Below, piece by piece: positions 1-8,273 of a stretch of DNA of 56,779 nucleotides. Both the position numbers and the translations under genes were made by a program. The DNA comes from an uncultured Blautia sp. Lineage in GTDB: Bacteria; Bacillota; Clostridia; Lachnospirales; Lachnospiraceae. The stretch is from contig USDN01000012.1 in assembly GCA_900553515.1 (NCBI GenBank), forward strand, positions 1 through 56,779, read 5' to 3'. Positions within the stretch are counted from its first letter, which is position 1; each line of letters starts with the position of its first letter. The notes beneath the pieces were generated by a model that worked only from the letters and a program-made list of their open reading frames with translations, searched no databases and was not told the origin of the DNA.

Positions 1-1018
1 CCGGCTTCTGGATCATTTTTCCTTCCTTCAGAGAAAGCTCTCTCGGAGCCGTCATCTGTCCAAAATATTTCTGTCCTTTCGGAACAAATTTTGAGGTGCT
101 CCATGCCTGCATCCAGGCAATCATAATCCGACGGCCATCCGGCGCTTTCATGGTCTGAGGTGCATAAAAATCAATTCCACTGTCAATGGGAAGAACATCT
201 TCCCGGGTAAACTGATGGGTTTCCTTATCGTAGGTTCCTGGAATATAAATGGTTCCATGCCCTACATGGAATTTCAGTCCGTCCGGCATCATTTCCATGG
301 GGCTTGCCACAAGGATCTGTTTGCCGTCCAGTTCAAAGAAATCCGGACACTCCCACATCCAGCCCAGCTTTTTATCACTTCTGTCAATGACGCTGCAGAA
401 TTCCCAGTGGAACCCGTCCTTACTCTGAAACAGAAGAATGGCGCTGTTTCCGTCTTCTGTGGCATTTGACGCAACTGCATAAAAAGTTCCGTCTTCTTCC
501 TGCCATATCTTAGGATCACGGAAGTCTATCTTACTTCCGCCTTCCGGAACAACTTCTGTTGTAATAACAGGATTCTGTTCGTATTTCTCATATTCTGTTC
601 CATCGCCGACTGCCATGCACTGTGTCTGATAATCCTTCTGACTTCCGTCCTCTTCCGTCACTCTCCCCACACCTGTATACATGAGCAGATGACGGCCGTC
701 CGGAAGTTCCAGAGCGCTTCCTGAAAAACATCCTGCATTGTCATAATCCTGATCCGGAGCCATGACAACAGGTCTGCGCTCCCAGCGGATCAGATCTTTA
801 CTTACCACATGCCCCCAGTGCATAGGACCCCATTCGTTGGAATAAGGATGATACTGATAGAACAAATGATATTCCCCTTTATAAAAGGAAAATCCATTGG
901 GGTCATTGATCCATCCTGTGCCTCCTGTTATATGATAAAGAGGTCGTTCTTCCGGACTGATATCCTTCATGTGATCTTCTTCAAACTGTCTTGCACGCTG
1001 TAATAATTCACTTGTCAT
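1..1018 (-). CDS. GH32 sucrose/fructan hydrolase, 3' end outside window
   Basis: Glycoside hydrolase family 32 enzyme (beta-fructofuranosidase or sucrose-6-phosphate hydrolase), expected to cut sucrose or short fructans in the cytoplasm. The frame is open from the ATG at 1018 to the left edge, about 339 codons, so the C-terminal beta-sandwich is missing. All three family motifs are visible: WINDPNG at residues 36-42 (nucleophile Asp39), FRDP at about 166-169 (transition-state stabiliser) and ECPD at about 223-226 (acid/base Glu). The start follows an AAAGGCGGG ribosome site. No signal peptide is seen. It is the last visible gene of the sugar ABC operon, 47 bases after the second permease, so imported sugar is probably its substrate. 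Sucrose versus sucrose-6-phosphate is undecided; ABC import favours the unphosphorylated sugar. Confidence 0.93.
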   Translation of the reverse strand, partial: MTSELLQRARQFEEDHMKDISPEERPLYHITGGTGWINDPNGFSFYKGEYHLFYQYHPYSNEWGPMHWGHVVSKDLIRWERRPVVMAPDQDYDNAGCFSGSALELPDGRHLLMYTGVGRVTEEDGSQKDYQTQCMAVGDGTEYEKYEQNPVITTEVVPEGGSKIDFRDPKIWQEEDGTFYAVASNATEDGNSAILLFQSKDGFHWEFCSVIDRSDKKLGWMWECPDFFELDGKQILVASPMEMMPDGLKFHVGHGTIYIPGTYDKETHQFTREDVLPIDSGIDFYAPQTMKAPDGRRIMIAWMQAWSTSKFVPKGQKYFGQMTAPRELSLKEGKMIQKP

Positions 1019-1065
1019 ATCAGCATCCCGCCTTTCATTTTTATTTTCAGATCGTGTACTTCCGA

Positions 1066-1914
1066 TCAGCCCTTAATTCCGGAAGATGCAATACCTTCCA
1101 CATAATACTTCTGCATGAAGATGAACATAATAATCATCGGAATTGCAGAAACAACCAGAGCTGCCATGATCGCACTGTAATGTACCGGCTGAGTTCCGAA
1201 GAAAGACTGAACTGCAAGCTGGATAGTACGTTTGTCTTCACCTGTCATAACAAGGAACGGCCACATAAAGTCATTCCAGTGTGCTACGAAGTCAAGGATA
1301 AACACAGTTGCATAAACGGTTTTGGAAATCGGCATTACAATCTTGAAGAAGGTTCCTGCCGGGCTGCTTCCATCAATTGCCGCTGCTTCGATCAGATCGT
1401 CCGGTACATCACAGAAGAACTGTCGGAACATATAGATGGAGAAACATTTTGCCACAAAGGGAATTACCAGTGCCGCCATGGTGTTGACCCATCCAAGCTG
1501 GGACATTTCTATGTAAAGAGGCAGCATGATCGCTTCCATAGGAAGTACCATCAGCGCAATCACAAGATTCAGAATCGCACCTTTTCCCTTAAATTCAAAT
1601 TTTGCCAGCGCATATCCGCACATGGAGTTTACCAGCAGATCCAAGACCAGGATCAGTCCGATATAAAGCAGCGTATTCTTAAATACCAGAGGCATATTTA
1701 ATCTGGAAAATACTTCTGCATAATTGGCAAGAGATGCCTGTGTAGGCAAAAATGTCATCAGTGAGTCCATGTTTGCAAAAATCTTTGCCTCCGGTTTCAG
1801 TGAAGCGGAGACCATCCAGATCAGAGGTGAGACAAAGATAATGCCGATCACGATATTTCCAAAGTAAAACATAAATTTTCCGAATTTTGCAGAAAATTTC
1901 ATAGATTTCGTCAT
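1066..1914 (-). CDS. Carbohydrate ABC transporter permease, MalG type
   Basis: Inner permease subunit of a CUT1-type sugar importer, 282 aa. About six membrane segments are visible, starting at residues 15-35. The EAA-loop region, which docks the ATPase, follows DGSSPAGTFFKIVMPIS at about 178-195. The ATG at 1914 has an AAAGGGG site. It lies 17 bases after the first permease gene and before the GH32 gene, so it belongs to one sucrose/fructan import operon. No ATPase gene is present in the operon; members of this class commonly use a shared MsmK-type ATPase coded elsewhere (family knowledge, not seen here). Confidence 0.93.
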   Translation of the reverse strand: MTKSMKFSAKFGKFMFYFGNIVIGIIFVSPLIWMVSASLKPEAKIFANMDSLMTFLPTQASLANYAEVFSRLNMPLVFKNTLLYIGLILVLDLLVNSMCGYALAKFEFKGKGAILNLVIALMVLPMEAIMLPLYIEMSQLGWVNTMAALVIPFVAKCFSIYMFRQFFCDVPDDLIEAAAIDGSSPAGTFFKIVMPISKTVYATVFILDFVAHWNDFMWPFLVMTGEDKRTIQLAVQSFFGTQPVHYSAIMAALVVSAIPMIIMFIFMQKYYVEGIASSGIKG

Positions 1915-1931
1915 AATCCTTTTCCCCTTTC

Positions 1932-2831
1932 TTAATCTGTAGCAGCTGTAACTTTCTTCATAGCCATGGACATTGTTACAACAATCACAAAGAATACAGC
2001 TGCAATAGAGCAGGCATATCCAAAGTTACCCTTCTGGAAGCCCTGTGTGTAAATATAGTAAACCAGTGTTTTTGTAGAGTTTTTCGGTCCGCCCTGAGTC
2101 ATGATGTATGGCTGGGTGAACAGCTTCATTGCCTGGATCATGGTGATCATGATAACGTACTTGATCGTTCCTTTCAGTCCCGGAATGGTAATATACAAAA
2201 ACTGTTTGAATTTATTGGCGCCGTCAACAGAAGCAGCCTCATACTGGTCTTTCGGAATTCCCTGAAGACCTGCCAGGAAGATCATCATCTGATATCCTGC
2301 GCCCTGCCATGCGGACATGAAAATAATGGAGTTCATTGCCGTATCCGCATCGCTGAGGAACTTAATCGGATCCATACCAAGCGAAGTAAGGATAGAGTTG
2401 ATAAGACCTGTATTCGGATTTGCATTGTAAAGTACGGTCCACAGAACAGAAATAACAACCATAGAAGTAAGCTGTGGACTGAAGTACATGGTTCTGAATA
2501 TGGAAACACCGCGGAATTTCTTGGAAACAAGAAGCGCAAGTCCCAGAGCCAGCGCACACTGGAACGGAACAACGAGTACGGTAAAGTAAACGGTATTTTT
2601 CAGTGCGATCCAGAAATTCTTATCACTGAACAGTTTCTGATAGTTTTCCAGACCAATAAATTTCATTGCATCCGGTCTCATGATCTGATATTTAAACCCG
2701 GAAAAATACACGGTGTAGATCATAGGGACTACCAGAAATGCGATCAGAAGAATCACCGCCGGGGCAACAAACGCATATGCCGTAATCCGTTCGTCACGCT
2801 TCCGGCCTGAAAGTTTCTTTGTATTTGCCAT
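1932..2831 (-). CDS. Carbohydrate ABC transporter permease, MalF type
   Basis: Partner permease of the sugar importer, 299 aa. It has a cytoplasmic basic N-terminus (TKKLSGRKRDER), a first membrane segment at about 18-40 and further segments typical of the MalF/UgpA family. The EAA loop is around AASVDGANKFKQFLYITIPG at about 203-222. The ATG at 2831 is preceded by AAAAGGAGGAAGG. It sits between the solute-binding protein gene and the MalG-type permease. The 132-base gap to the upstream gene holds a large hairpin (2877-2928), which fits differential expression of binding protein and permeases. Confidence 0.93.
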   Translation of the reverse strand: MANTKKLSGRKRDERITAYAFVAPAVILLIAFLVVPMIYTVYFSGFKYQIMRPDAMKFIGLENYQKLFSDKNFWIALKNTVYFTVLVVPFQCALALGLALLVSKKFRGVSIFRTMYFSPQLTSMVVISVLWTVLYNANPNTGLINSILTSLGMDPIKFLSDADTAMNSIIFMSAWQGAGYQMMIFLAGLQGIPKDQYEAASVDGANKFKQFLYITIPGLKGTIKYVIMITMIQAMKLFTQPYIMTQGGPKNSTKTLVYYIYTQGFQKGNFGYACSIAAVFFVIVVTMSMAMKKVTAATD

Positions 2832-2876
2832 TTTCCTTCCTCCTTTTCCCTGTAATAAAAAACTGACAGAGAAACC

Positions 2877-2928
2877 CTGCTCCCGGTGGATCTTCGATAT
2901 ATTGTCGAAAGGATGCCGCCGGGAGCAG
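2877..2928 (-). promoter_or_regulatory. Intercistronic hairpin between binding-protein and permease genes
   Basis: CTGCTCCCGG (2877-2886) pairs perfectly with CCGGGAGCAG (2919-2928). An inner stem TTCGA/TCGAA lies at about 2893-2909. On the minus-strand transcript a T-rich stretch follows only after some 20 bases, so this looks like a partial terminator or 3'-end stabiliser. Such hairpins often raise the level of binding-protein mRNA over permease mRNA; that role is inferred. Confidence 0.7.
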
Positions 2929-2963
2929 ATGTTAATGATTCTCAGACAGTAATCTCTCAGCTT

Positions 2964-4277
2964 TTATTCTGCGTAATAAGTTTCATAATCCTCTGTAAAG
3001 GTTTCTGCTACTGTATCAAGCTCAGACTGGATATAATCCTCATCCACCTCTTCGTTACTGGATGCATCAGAGAAGATATTTGTCATAGCTTCTGCATAAG
3101 CAGATGAGAAGGTTGCATAGGAAGGTGTTCTCGGACGGGGAACTGCTGTGTTCTCAAGCTGCTCTTTGAAAAGGGCGCGAGGTCCTTCTGCATAATCTGC
3201 CATTGCTTCTGTATCATAAGCAGAAACACGGGTTGCCGGTTTTGCAATTGCTGCTGCGTAGCTTGCTACATTGTCTGTGTTCATCAGCCAGGAAAGGAAC
3301 TGACCTGCTGCGTCTACGTTCTCGCAGTCCTTGCTCACTGCTGCTGACCAGTCTCCGCACGGAGAAACTGCTTCTTTTGTGTCATCGTTTACAGGATAAT
3401 AAGTTACTCCCCAGTCAAACTCAGCGCTTTCTTCCAGAAGAGATACATCCCAGGAACCACCGATCATTGTTGCACATGCGCCGTTCAGGAATTCGTCCTG
3501 GATCGGCTCGATGTTTGCATATCCTTTTGCGATCATATCTGCCAGGAAAGATGTTGTCTTTACAGCTTCTTCGCTGTTTACATATCCGTCAGCCTCTTTT
3601 CCGTCTTCGCTGATGTAATCCTTGCCTGCGGAAAGATACATTGGCTCAAGTGCATAAGGAAGTCCCTCGCCGTGGTCCATGATGATATGTGCTCCAACAT
3701 ACTCATCTGTTGTACATTTCTCTGCGATCTCAGCAAACTCAGACCAGGTGACCGGATTCTCCACAGTTCTGGAATCCAGATCCTCTACATCCACGCCGCA
3801 ATCCTTCAGATAATCTTTATTATAATAAAGAGCTACGGAAGACTCTGTTGCGCCGATGGCATACAGCTTTCCATCATATGTGTTCTGAGCGATGGCAGAA
3901 TCAACAAAATCAGCTTTATCTTCCTCTGTAAAGTAGTCGTCAAGCGGAACTGTAATTCCGTTTGCCGCATAATAAGATACCTGCGGTCCGTCTACAAAGA
4001 AGATATCCGGAAGGTCATTGGATGTCTGTGCTGTTGCGATCTTATTATCATAAGCATAGGAATCGGAACGGTCGATCGCTTCACGCTTTACCTGGATATC
4101 CGGATTTGCCTCATTCCATTCTGCAATTTTCTCCTCCCACCAGGTTTCGATCGCCTGCTTATCTGCAGGACTCCAGATTGTCAGTTCTGCTTTTTCATCA
4201 GCCATTACCGGTACTGTGGTAACACCTGCGGAAAGAACCATTGCTGCTGCCATTGCCATGCTAATCGCTTTCTTCAT
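2964..4277 (-). CDS. Sugar ABC transporter solute-binding protein
   Basis: Extracellular family 1 solute-binding protein, 437 aa, first gene of the operon. The N-terminus is a signal peptide (MKKAISMAMAAAMVLSAG, then VPVMA before DEKAEL). The mature part starts LTIWSPADKQAIETWW and has the usual two-lobe binding-protein length. Oddly, there is no lipobox cysteine in the first 60 residues, whereas most Gram-positive binding proteins are lipoproteins. The ATG at 4277 has AAGGAGG nine bases upstream. The operon order and the GH32 gene suggest sucrose or fructo-oligosaccharide as ligand. The promoter and two operators for the adjacent LacI regulator lie just upstream. Confidence 0.92.
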   Translation of the reverse strand: MKKAISMAMAAAMVLSAGVTTVPVMADEKAELTIWSPADKQAIETWWEEKIAEWNEANPDIQVKREAIDRSDSYAYDNKIATAQTSNDLPDIFFVDGPQVSYYAANGITVPLDDYFTEEDKADFVDSAIAQNTYDGKLYAIGATESSVALYYNKDYLKDCGVDVEDLDSRTVENPVTWSEFAEIAEKCTTDEYVGAHIIMDHGEGLPYALEPMYLSAGKDYISEDGKEADGYVNSEEAVKTTSFLADMIAKGYANIEPIQDEFLNGACATMIGGSWDVSLLEESAEFDWGVTYYPVNDDTKEAVSPCGDWSAAVSKDCENVDAAGQFLSWLMNTDNVASYAAAIAKPATRVSAYDTEAMADYAEGPRALFKEQLENTAVPRPRTPSYATFSSAYAEAMTNIFSDASSNEEVDEDYIQSELDTVAETFTEDYETYYAE

Positions 4278-4344
4278 TTTTCTCTTCCTCCTTAATATTT
4301 AAATGCGTATCTTTTTGTTTTTCCCTGCGCGCTGTGGAATAACG

Positions 4345-4358
4345 TGGAAGCCGTTCCA
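4345..4358. promoter_or_regulatory. LacI-family operator O2, downstream of the sugar operon promoter
   Basis: TGGAAGCCGTTCCA, identical to the site at 4409-4422 and 64 bases from it (about six helical turns). It lies in the 5' leader of the sugar operon. Assignment to the neighbouring LacI protein is by position and similarity; it differs from a strict CcpA cre site in lacking the central CG. Confidence 0.7.
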
Positions 4359-4408
4359 TATTTTTCATTTTTTAATTCCTCTGAGAAGTATCTCTTGAGG
4401 AATGTCTG

Positions 4409-4422
4409 TGGAAGCCGTTCCA
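4409..4422. promoter_or_regulatory. LacI-family operator O1 at the sugar operon start site
   Basis: TGGAAGCCGTTCCA lies directly downstream of the -10 box (4435-4440), over the expected transcription start. Binding here would block transcription. Identical to the site at 4345-4358. Confidence 0.75.
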
Positions 4423-4434
4423 TATTGTGATTAT

Positions 4435-4463
4435 ATCATAATCCTTCACGGGGTCTTTGTCAA
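4435..4463 (-). promoter_or_regulatory. Sigma-A promoter of the sugar ABC/GH32 operon
   Basis: On the minus strand there is a consensus -35 TTGACA (4463-4458), a 17-base spacer and -10 TATGAT (4440-4435). It points at the solute-binding protein gene and is followed at once by the O1 operator. Confidence 0.85.
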
Positions 4464-4616
4464 TAGAAATCCCTTAAAAACCGTCCTCCCCTATCACTTT
4501 CGTCTGTTTTTACAATTTACATTATATTTTTTTGTATCTATTGCACAATTTCCATTGTCAGCATTTTAACAATATTATGTTGTTTTCGTCTGCGCCTGGT
4601 TTCAGGAATCTTCCAT

Positions 4617-4658
4617 AAAAAAAATGGAGATATCTCCCTTTATTATCAGATATCTCCA
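4617..4658 (-). terminator. Terminator of the lacI-family gene
   Basis: TGGAGATATCT (4625-4635) pairs with AGATATCTCCA (4648-4658). On the minus strand the stem is followed by a run of eight T (4624-4617). It lies just after the stop codon of the regulator. Confidence 0.85.
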
Positions 4659-4674
4659 GATATAATTCTTTATA

Positions 4675-5676
4675 TCAGAATATTCCATTTAATTCTACAG
4701 GATATGTGGTTCGTCCCTGATGAAATTTCACTGCAATAATCTGTTTTTGTGGAACGCGTTCCTTACCTTCTATTAAGCTAATTACTGTATCTGTACAGGT
4801 ATTTGCCAGAAACTTAACATTCTGGTCGATACAGGTAACCTCCGGATAACAAAGCCTGGTAATGTCCATTCCATCATAAGTTACAACCTTCAGATCTTCC
4901 GGCACCCTTTTTCCGGCTTTCATGGCAAGATGCATATAACACAGAGCCGGCTGATCAGCAGCAAAAACTCCATCGATCCCGTCACATTTCCGAATTGCCG
5001 ATTCCGCAGCCTCCCAATAGGACTGATGATCAAATTTGTTCCATTCCATCATCAGATCCACCACCTCGATTCCATGTTCAGCCAGAATAGACTCAAAAAT
5101 CGCATGTCTGTTATTGGCAGCTACATTGGGAGCCACTCCGGTGATATGAAGGACCTTCCTGCATTTATTCTTGATCATGACCTCCGCTGCCAGCGTACCT
5201 CCATAAATATGGTCTGATCCTACCATGGGAATCTCAGGTCCAAAATCCTGATCCAGAGAAACAATGGTATGTTTTCTCTTTCGGTATTCCTCCACATGAA
5301 GGGTATGGGAGCCTGTAATAATCCCATCTACCATATTCCTATCCAGCATATTCAGGTAATCCAGCTCCCGGTTGCTGCTTCCGATGGTGTTGCAGATCAT
5401 TGCCTTATATCCTTTATTATAAAGTGAAATCTCCATCTCTCTTGCAAAAGAAGAAAAAAACGGATGATCCAGGTCCGGCACAAGAACACCTATGATTCCT
5501 GTCCTGTTTTTAAAAAGATTACGCGCCAGCTCGTTGGGCGTATATTGCAGTTCCTGGATTGCCTGCTCGATCTTCTTTCTTGTGTCCTCTGCAACATAAC
5601 CGCTGCCGTTTATTACTCTTGACACAGTGCCCACTCCCACACCGGCCTTCTGCGCCACGTCTCTGATACTTGCCAT
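4675..5676 (-). CDS. LacI-family transcriptional regulator of the sugar operon
   Basis: Repressor of the LacI/GalR family, 333 aa. The N-terminal helix-turn-helix and hinge are clear: ASIRDVAQKAGVGVGTVSRV, then the YTPNELARNL hinge at about 46-55. The rest is a sugar-binding periplasmic-protein-like domain (GIIGVLVPDLDHPFFS and so on). The ATG at 5676 has AAGGAAG upstream. It lies upstream of the sugar operon on the same strand, with its own promoter (5787-5815) and terminator. Two identical operators in the sugar promoter and a similar site upstream of its own gene suggest control of both. The effector is probably the imported sugar or a breakdown product. Confidence 0.93.
   Translation of the reverse strand: MASIRDVAQKAGVGVGTVSRVINGSGYVAEDTRKKIEQAIQELQYTPNELARNLFKNRTGIIGVLVPDLDHPFFSSFAREMEISLYNKGYKAMICNTIGSSNRELDYLNMLDRNMVDGIITGSHTLHVEEYRKRKHTIVSLDQDFGPEIPMVGSDHIYGGTLAAEVMIKNKCRKVLHITGVAPNVAANNRHAIFESILAEHGIEVVDLMMEWNKFDHQSYWEAAESAIRKCDGIDGVFAADQPALCYMHLAMKAGKRVPEDLKVVTYDGMDITRLCYPEVTCIDQNVKFLANTCTDTVISLIEGKERVPQKQIIAVKFHQGRTTYPVELNGIF
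4750..4763. promoter_or_regulatory. Operator-like palindrome inside the lacI-family coding sequence
   Basis: TGGAACGCGTTCCT contains the perfect 12-base palindrome GGAACGCGTTCC. It lies near the 3' end of the regulator gene, 340 bases from the sugar operon operator O1. Its similarity to the other sites makes it a possible auxiliary operator, but it also encodes protein. Confidence 0.45.
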
Positions 5677-5752
5677 ACTTTACTTCCTTATAAATATAAA
5701 TCTTAATTACTACATATCCAAAATAAAAAATATCCTTTTATTCCATAACTCT

Positions 5753-5769
5753 GTGCTGATATACAGCAC
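5753..5769. repeat. Inverted repeat in the lacI-family 5' leader
   Basis: GTGCTG (5753-5758) and CAGCAC (5764-5769) flank ATATA, just downstream of the lacI-type promoter. It could be a leader hairpin or a protein-binding dyad. Confidence 0.5.
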
Positions 5770-5786
5770 CCTTTTTATAATTACTG

Positions 5787-5815
5787 ATTATAGCATACCA
5801 AAAATTTCTTTACAA
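5787..5815 (-). promoter_or_regulatory. Promoter of the lacI-family gene
   Basis: Minus-strand -35 TTGTAA (5815-5810), 17-base spacer and -10 TATAAT (5792-5787), about 110 bases upstream of the regulator ATG. Confidence 0.7.
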
Positions 5816-5858
5816 TCTGCCCTTTGTCTGAAAAGCAGAGTGTTTTTCGTTATTTTGA

Positions 5859-5872
5859 TGGAACGGGTTCCG
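5859..5872. promoter_or_regulatory. LacI-family operator-like site upstream of the regulator gene
   Basis: TGGAACGGGTTCCG resembles the two sugar-operon operators (TGGAA and TTCC arms). It lies 44 bases upstream of the regulator's -35 box, between that gene and the divergent ECF sigma operon. Autoregulation by looping is a possible role. Confidence 0.5.
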
Positions 5873-5926
5873 TTCATACTTTAAAATATTTTTTTAATCC
5901 TGAATCCTTTTCTGTTTTCACTGCGT

Positions 5927-5932
5927 TATAAT
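5927..5932 (+). promoter_or_regulatory. -10 box for the ECF sigma operon
   Basis: TATAAT on the plus strand, 26 bases before the first ATG of the sigma gene. No good -35 is visible at 17 bases, so the call is tentative. Confidence 0.4.
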
Positions 5933-5957
5933 ATATGAACGGGAAATAATACCGGAG

Positions 5958-6530
5958 ATGATCTTCCATATTCATCCGGCAAAAACACAGAAAGGGGCTG
6001 ATCATATTTCACAGGAAGAATATTTGAAATATCTTTTGGAGCAGTATCAGAATCTGATCTACTCCATCTGCCTGAAATCAGTGGGAAACCCTTTCGATGC
6101 GGAAGATCTGACCCAGGAAGTATTTTTATCTGCTTACAAAAACCTGTCCCGTTTTGATGGTACTTACGAAAAAGCATGGCTCAGTAAAATTGCAGTGCGG
6201 AAGTGCCTGGATTTTCTGAAGGCAGCCGGGCGGCGCAGTATTCCTACGGAAGATGTCTATTTTTCCCAGATTCCGGATACATCCTCCACACCGGAGGCCG
6301 TGTATCTGAAAACGGACTCAGACCAACAGGTATATGCTTTGTGTCAGCAGCTTAAGAGCCCCTACAAAGAAGTTGCTGTTTCACATTTTTGTATGCAGCT
6401 GTCTGTAGCCGAAATCGCCCGGCGGACTCAGAAAAATCCAAAGACTGTCCAGACACAGCTTTACCGCGCAAAGACCATGCTGAAAAAGCTTCTGGTTCCA
6501 CCAGGAAATATAAAAGAAAGGAGCAGTTGA
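5958..6530 (+). CDS. ECF-type RNA polymerase sigma factor
   Basis: Extracytoplasmic-function sigma factor, up to 190 aa. Region 2 is visible as FDAEDLTQEVFLSAYKNLSRF at about 46-66. Region 4 is visible as SVAEIARRTQKNPKTVQTQL near 148-167, the promoter -35 reader. The start is uncertain. The ATG at 5958 has GGAG directly against it, which is too close. An in-frame ATT at 6006, eight bases after AAAGGGG, would give the more usual N-terminus SQEEYLKYLL. It is followed after one base by the anti-sigma gene, so the two are co-expressed and the sigma factor is probably held inactive until a cell-envelope signal arrives. Confidence 0.9.
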   Translation: MIFHIHPAKTQKGADHISQEEYLKYLLEQYQNLIYSICLKSVGNPFDAEDLTQEVFLSAYKNLSRFDGTYEKAWLSKIAVRKCLDFLKAAGRRSIPTEDVYFSQIPDTSSTPEAVYLKTDSDQQVYALCQQLKSPYKEVAVSHFCMQLSVAEIARRTQKNPKTVQTQLYRAKTMLKKLLVPPGNIKERSS

Positions 6531-6531
6531 T

Positions 6532-7050
6532 ATGCATATTCAAAACAAAACTCTGGAAAATTTTTCAGATAATGATAAAATAGATACAGACGAAATGATT
6601 GCTTTTCTGGAACATCTGGAGCAGTGTGATTTCTGTTTAGAACAGATGATCCAGGAAGAAAGCAAAGCTTCAAAAACCGCTGCCCCTGATTATCTTTCCG
6701 AACAGATTCTGCAGAGAGCTTCGGCTCCTGATATCCAGACTGCACGGATCGTACACAATACCTCCCGGAAAATGCAGCTGTTCTACTATGGACTTCGTAC
6801 AGCTACCGGAGTGATCGCAGCGCTTTTCCTTCTGTTCACAATACAACGGATAGATTTCCGTTCGCTCCGTACCTTTTCTTATTCAAAAGCTCAGGAGTAT
6901 TCTGCAGATACACAGCCAGAACATCCTTCTGCAAACATCTCCCGCTTTACAAAACATATGAACTCGGGATTTTCCCAAAAATTCAATGCAGGTTTTGATT
7001 ATATCGAGGACTTTTCAAATAAATTATTTAACGGAGGATTTTCAAAATGA
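6532..7050 (+). CDS. Zinc-finger (ZAS) anti-sigma factor
   Basis: Membrane anti-sigma factor, 172 aa. The N-terminus carries HLEQCDFC, matching the H-x3-C-x2-C zinc motif of ZAS anti-sigma proteins. A single membrane segment lies at about 84-105 (LFYYGLRTATGVIAALFLLF), leaving a roughly 65-residue outer tail. The ATG at 6532 follows GGAGCAGTTGAT. It is coupled to the sigma gene upstream and overlaps the next gene by four bases (ATGA). Expected role: bind and inhibit the sigma factor at the membrane. The trigger is unknown. Confidence 0.85.
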   Translation: MHIQNKTLENFSDNDKIDTDEMIAFLEHLEQCDFCLEQMIQEESKASKTAAPDYLSEQILQRASAPDIQTARIVHNTSRKMQLFYYGLRTATGVIAALFLLFTIQRIDFRSLRTFSYSKAQEYSADTQPEHPSANISRFTKHMNSGFSQKFNAGFDYIEDFSNKLFNGGFSK

Positions 7051-7757
7051 CAAAACAAAAAAAAGGATTTTTACTTTTTATCTGCTCGCTGATTCCAGGC
7101 GCCGGTGAGCTGTATATGGGTTTCCGTAAACAGGGGCTCAGCATCATGCTGCTGTTCTGGGGTTGTATTTTCTTTTCCGGCTATTCCGGAATCGGTTTTT
7201 TTGTTATGTTTCTGCCTATTTTATGGGCTTACAGCTTCTTTAACGTGCACAATCTGAAATCTCTGTCAGAAGAAGATTTTTATTCAGTAGAAGACGCCTA
7301 CATTCTCCATATGGATCAATTTATTGACAATACAGATCATTTTGTACGGAAATACAAAAAGATCATTGCCATACTGCTGATCATCTTCGGTGTTTCTATC
7401 CTCTGGGATAATGTAACGGATCTGATCCGCTGGATCCTGCCTGAATATGTAGTAAGCTTTTTCAGCCATATCTTTTATACCCTTCCGTCCATTATCATTG
7501 CAATTGTCATTATTGCCGGCGGAGTCCATCTGCTGAAAACTAAAAAACTGGAACTTGATGATGAGAGTGAAAAGGCGGCAGCGGAAAAGAAAGAAGAGGA
7601 ACACTACTGGGAACCATACCGTCCCTATCAGCAGACGGTTACCCCTGAGACAGAAGTAAGTGTATCTGACCAAATAGACACTGCTCCAGAGCAAAATGCT
7701 GCTCCTTCCGAAACAGATACCGTGTCATCTGCCGAGAATACCAAAAACGAAGAATAA
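7047..7757 (+). CDS. TM2-like membrane protein of the ECF sigma operon
   Basis: Membrane protein, 236 aa, not confidently assigned. The start FLLFICSLIPGAGELYMGFR resembles the TM2-domain pattern (PGAG..Y.G). About four membrane segments are seen, two at 8-60 and two near 105-130 and 145-172. An acidic, proline- and threonine-rich C-terminal tail follows from about 190. It overlaps the anti-sigma gene by four bases and ends the operon. It may help sense or transmit the envelope signal. That is inferred only from position. Confidence 0.75.
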   Translation: MTKQKKGFLLFICSLIPGAGELYMGFRKQGLSIMLLFWGCIFFSGYSGIGFFVMFLPILWAYSFFNVHNLKSLSEEDFYSVEDAYILHMDQFIDNTDHFVRKYKKIIAILLIIFGVSILWDNVTDLIRWILPEYVVSFFSHIFYTLPSIIIAIVIIAGGVHLLKTKKLELDDESEKAAAEKKEEEHYWEPYRPYQQTVTPETEVSVSDQIDTAPEQNAAPSETDTVSSAENTKNEE

Positions 7758-7771
7758 AAATATATTTGTCT

Positions 7772-7816
7772 AAAAAGGCAGGAGCCATAGCATTCTACTA
7801 CGGTTCCTGCCTTTTT
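7772..7816 (+). terminator. Terminator of the ECF operon
   Basis: AAAAAGGCAGGAGCC pairs with GGTTCCTGCCTTTTT. The stem ends in T runs on both strands, so it probably serves the plus-strand ECF operon and the ATP synthase operon converging from the right. Confidence 0.85.
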
Positions 7817-7853
7817 CTTTTCATCTGACTGCAAACAGCAGCCAAACAGATAT

Positions 7854-8261
7854 TTACAATTCTTTTGTAACCCGAAGTCTTGTCATGGCTCTTGCCAGCG
7901 CCAGCTGGCTCATCCGGTATTCCTGGATACTCTGCTTCTGCCTGAGCTGTTCCTCCGCACGCTCTTTTGCCTCCTGTGCTCTCCGCACGTCGATCTCTTC
8001 CGGGCGTTCCACTGTCAGGCAGAAGATTTTCCCACGATTGTTTATCATTTCTACAAACCCTGAGCTTACCGCTACGGCAACCTTATTTCCCTCGTCGTCT
8101 TCATAACGCATTTCACCTGGGACAATGGCTGCGATCAGGTTGGCATGATGAGCCAGAAATGCCTTTTCTCCATCTTCGACCGGTACGGTCAGTGATCTGG
8201 CTCTTCCGGAAAAAAACAGCTTATTACTGGCATAGATTTCCAGACCAAACGTACTTTCCAT
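7854..8261 (-). CDS. atpC: ATP synthase F1 subunit epsilon
   Basis: Central-stalk epsilon subunit, 135 aa. The N-terminal beta-sandwich (ARSLTVPVEDGEKAFLAHHA) and a C-terminal helical hairpin rich in Arg and Ala are visible. It couples rotor and catalytic head and can inhibit ATP hydrolysis. ATG at 8261 follows AAGGAGAGGAG. Last gene of the ATP synthase operon, 12 bases after atpD. Confidence 0.96.
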   Translation of the reverse strand: MESTFGLEIYASNKLFFSGRARSLTVPVEDGEKAFLAHHANLIAAIVPGEMRYEDDEGNKVAVAVSSGFVEMINNRGKIFCLTVERPEEIDVRRAQEAKERAEEQLRQKQSIQEYRMSQLALARAMTRLRVTKEL

Positions 8262-8273
8262 AAGCTCCTCTCC

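Noticed and set aside
991..1701. Long plus-strand frame of 236 codons
   Set aside because: It is a shadow of the permease gene at 1066-1914, with Cys/His-rich low-quality sequence and no ribosome site.
4345..4422. CcpA cre sites
   Set aside because: The repeats lack the central CG of cre and match each other and the site by the lacI gene, so a local LacI operator fits better. Catabolite control is not excluded.
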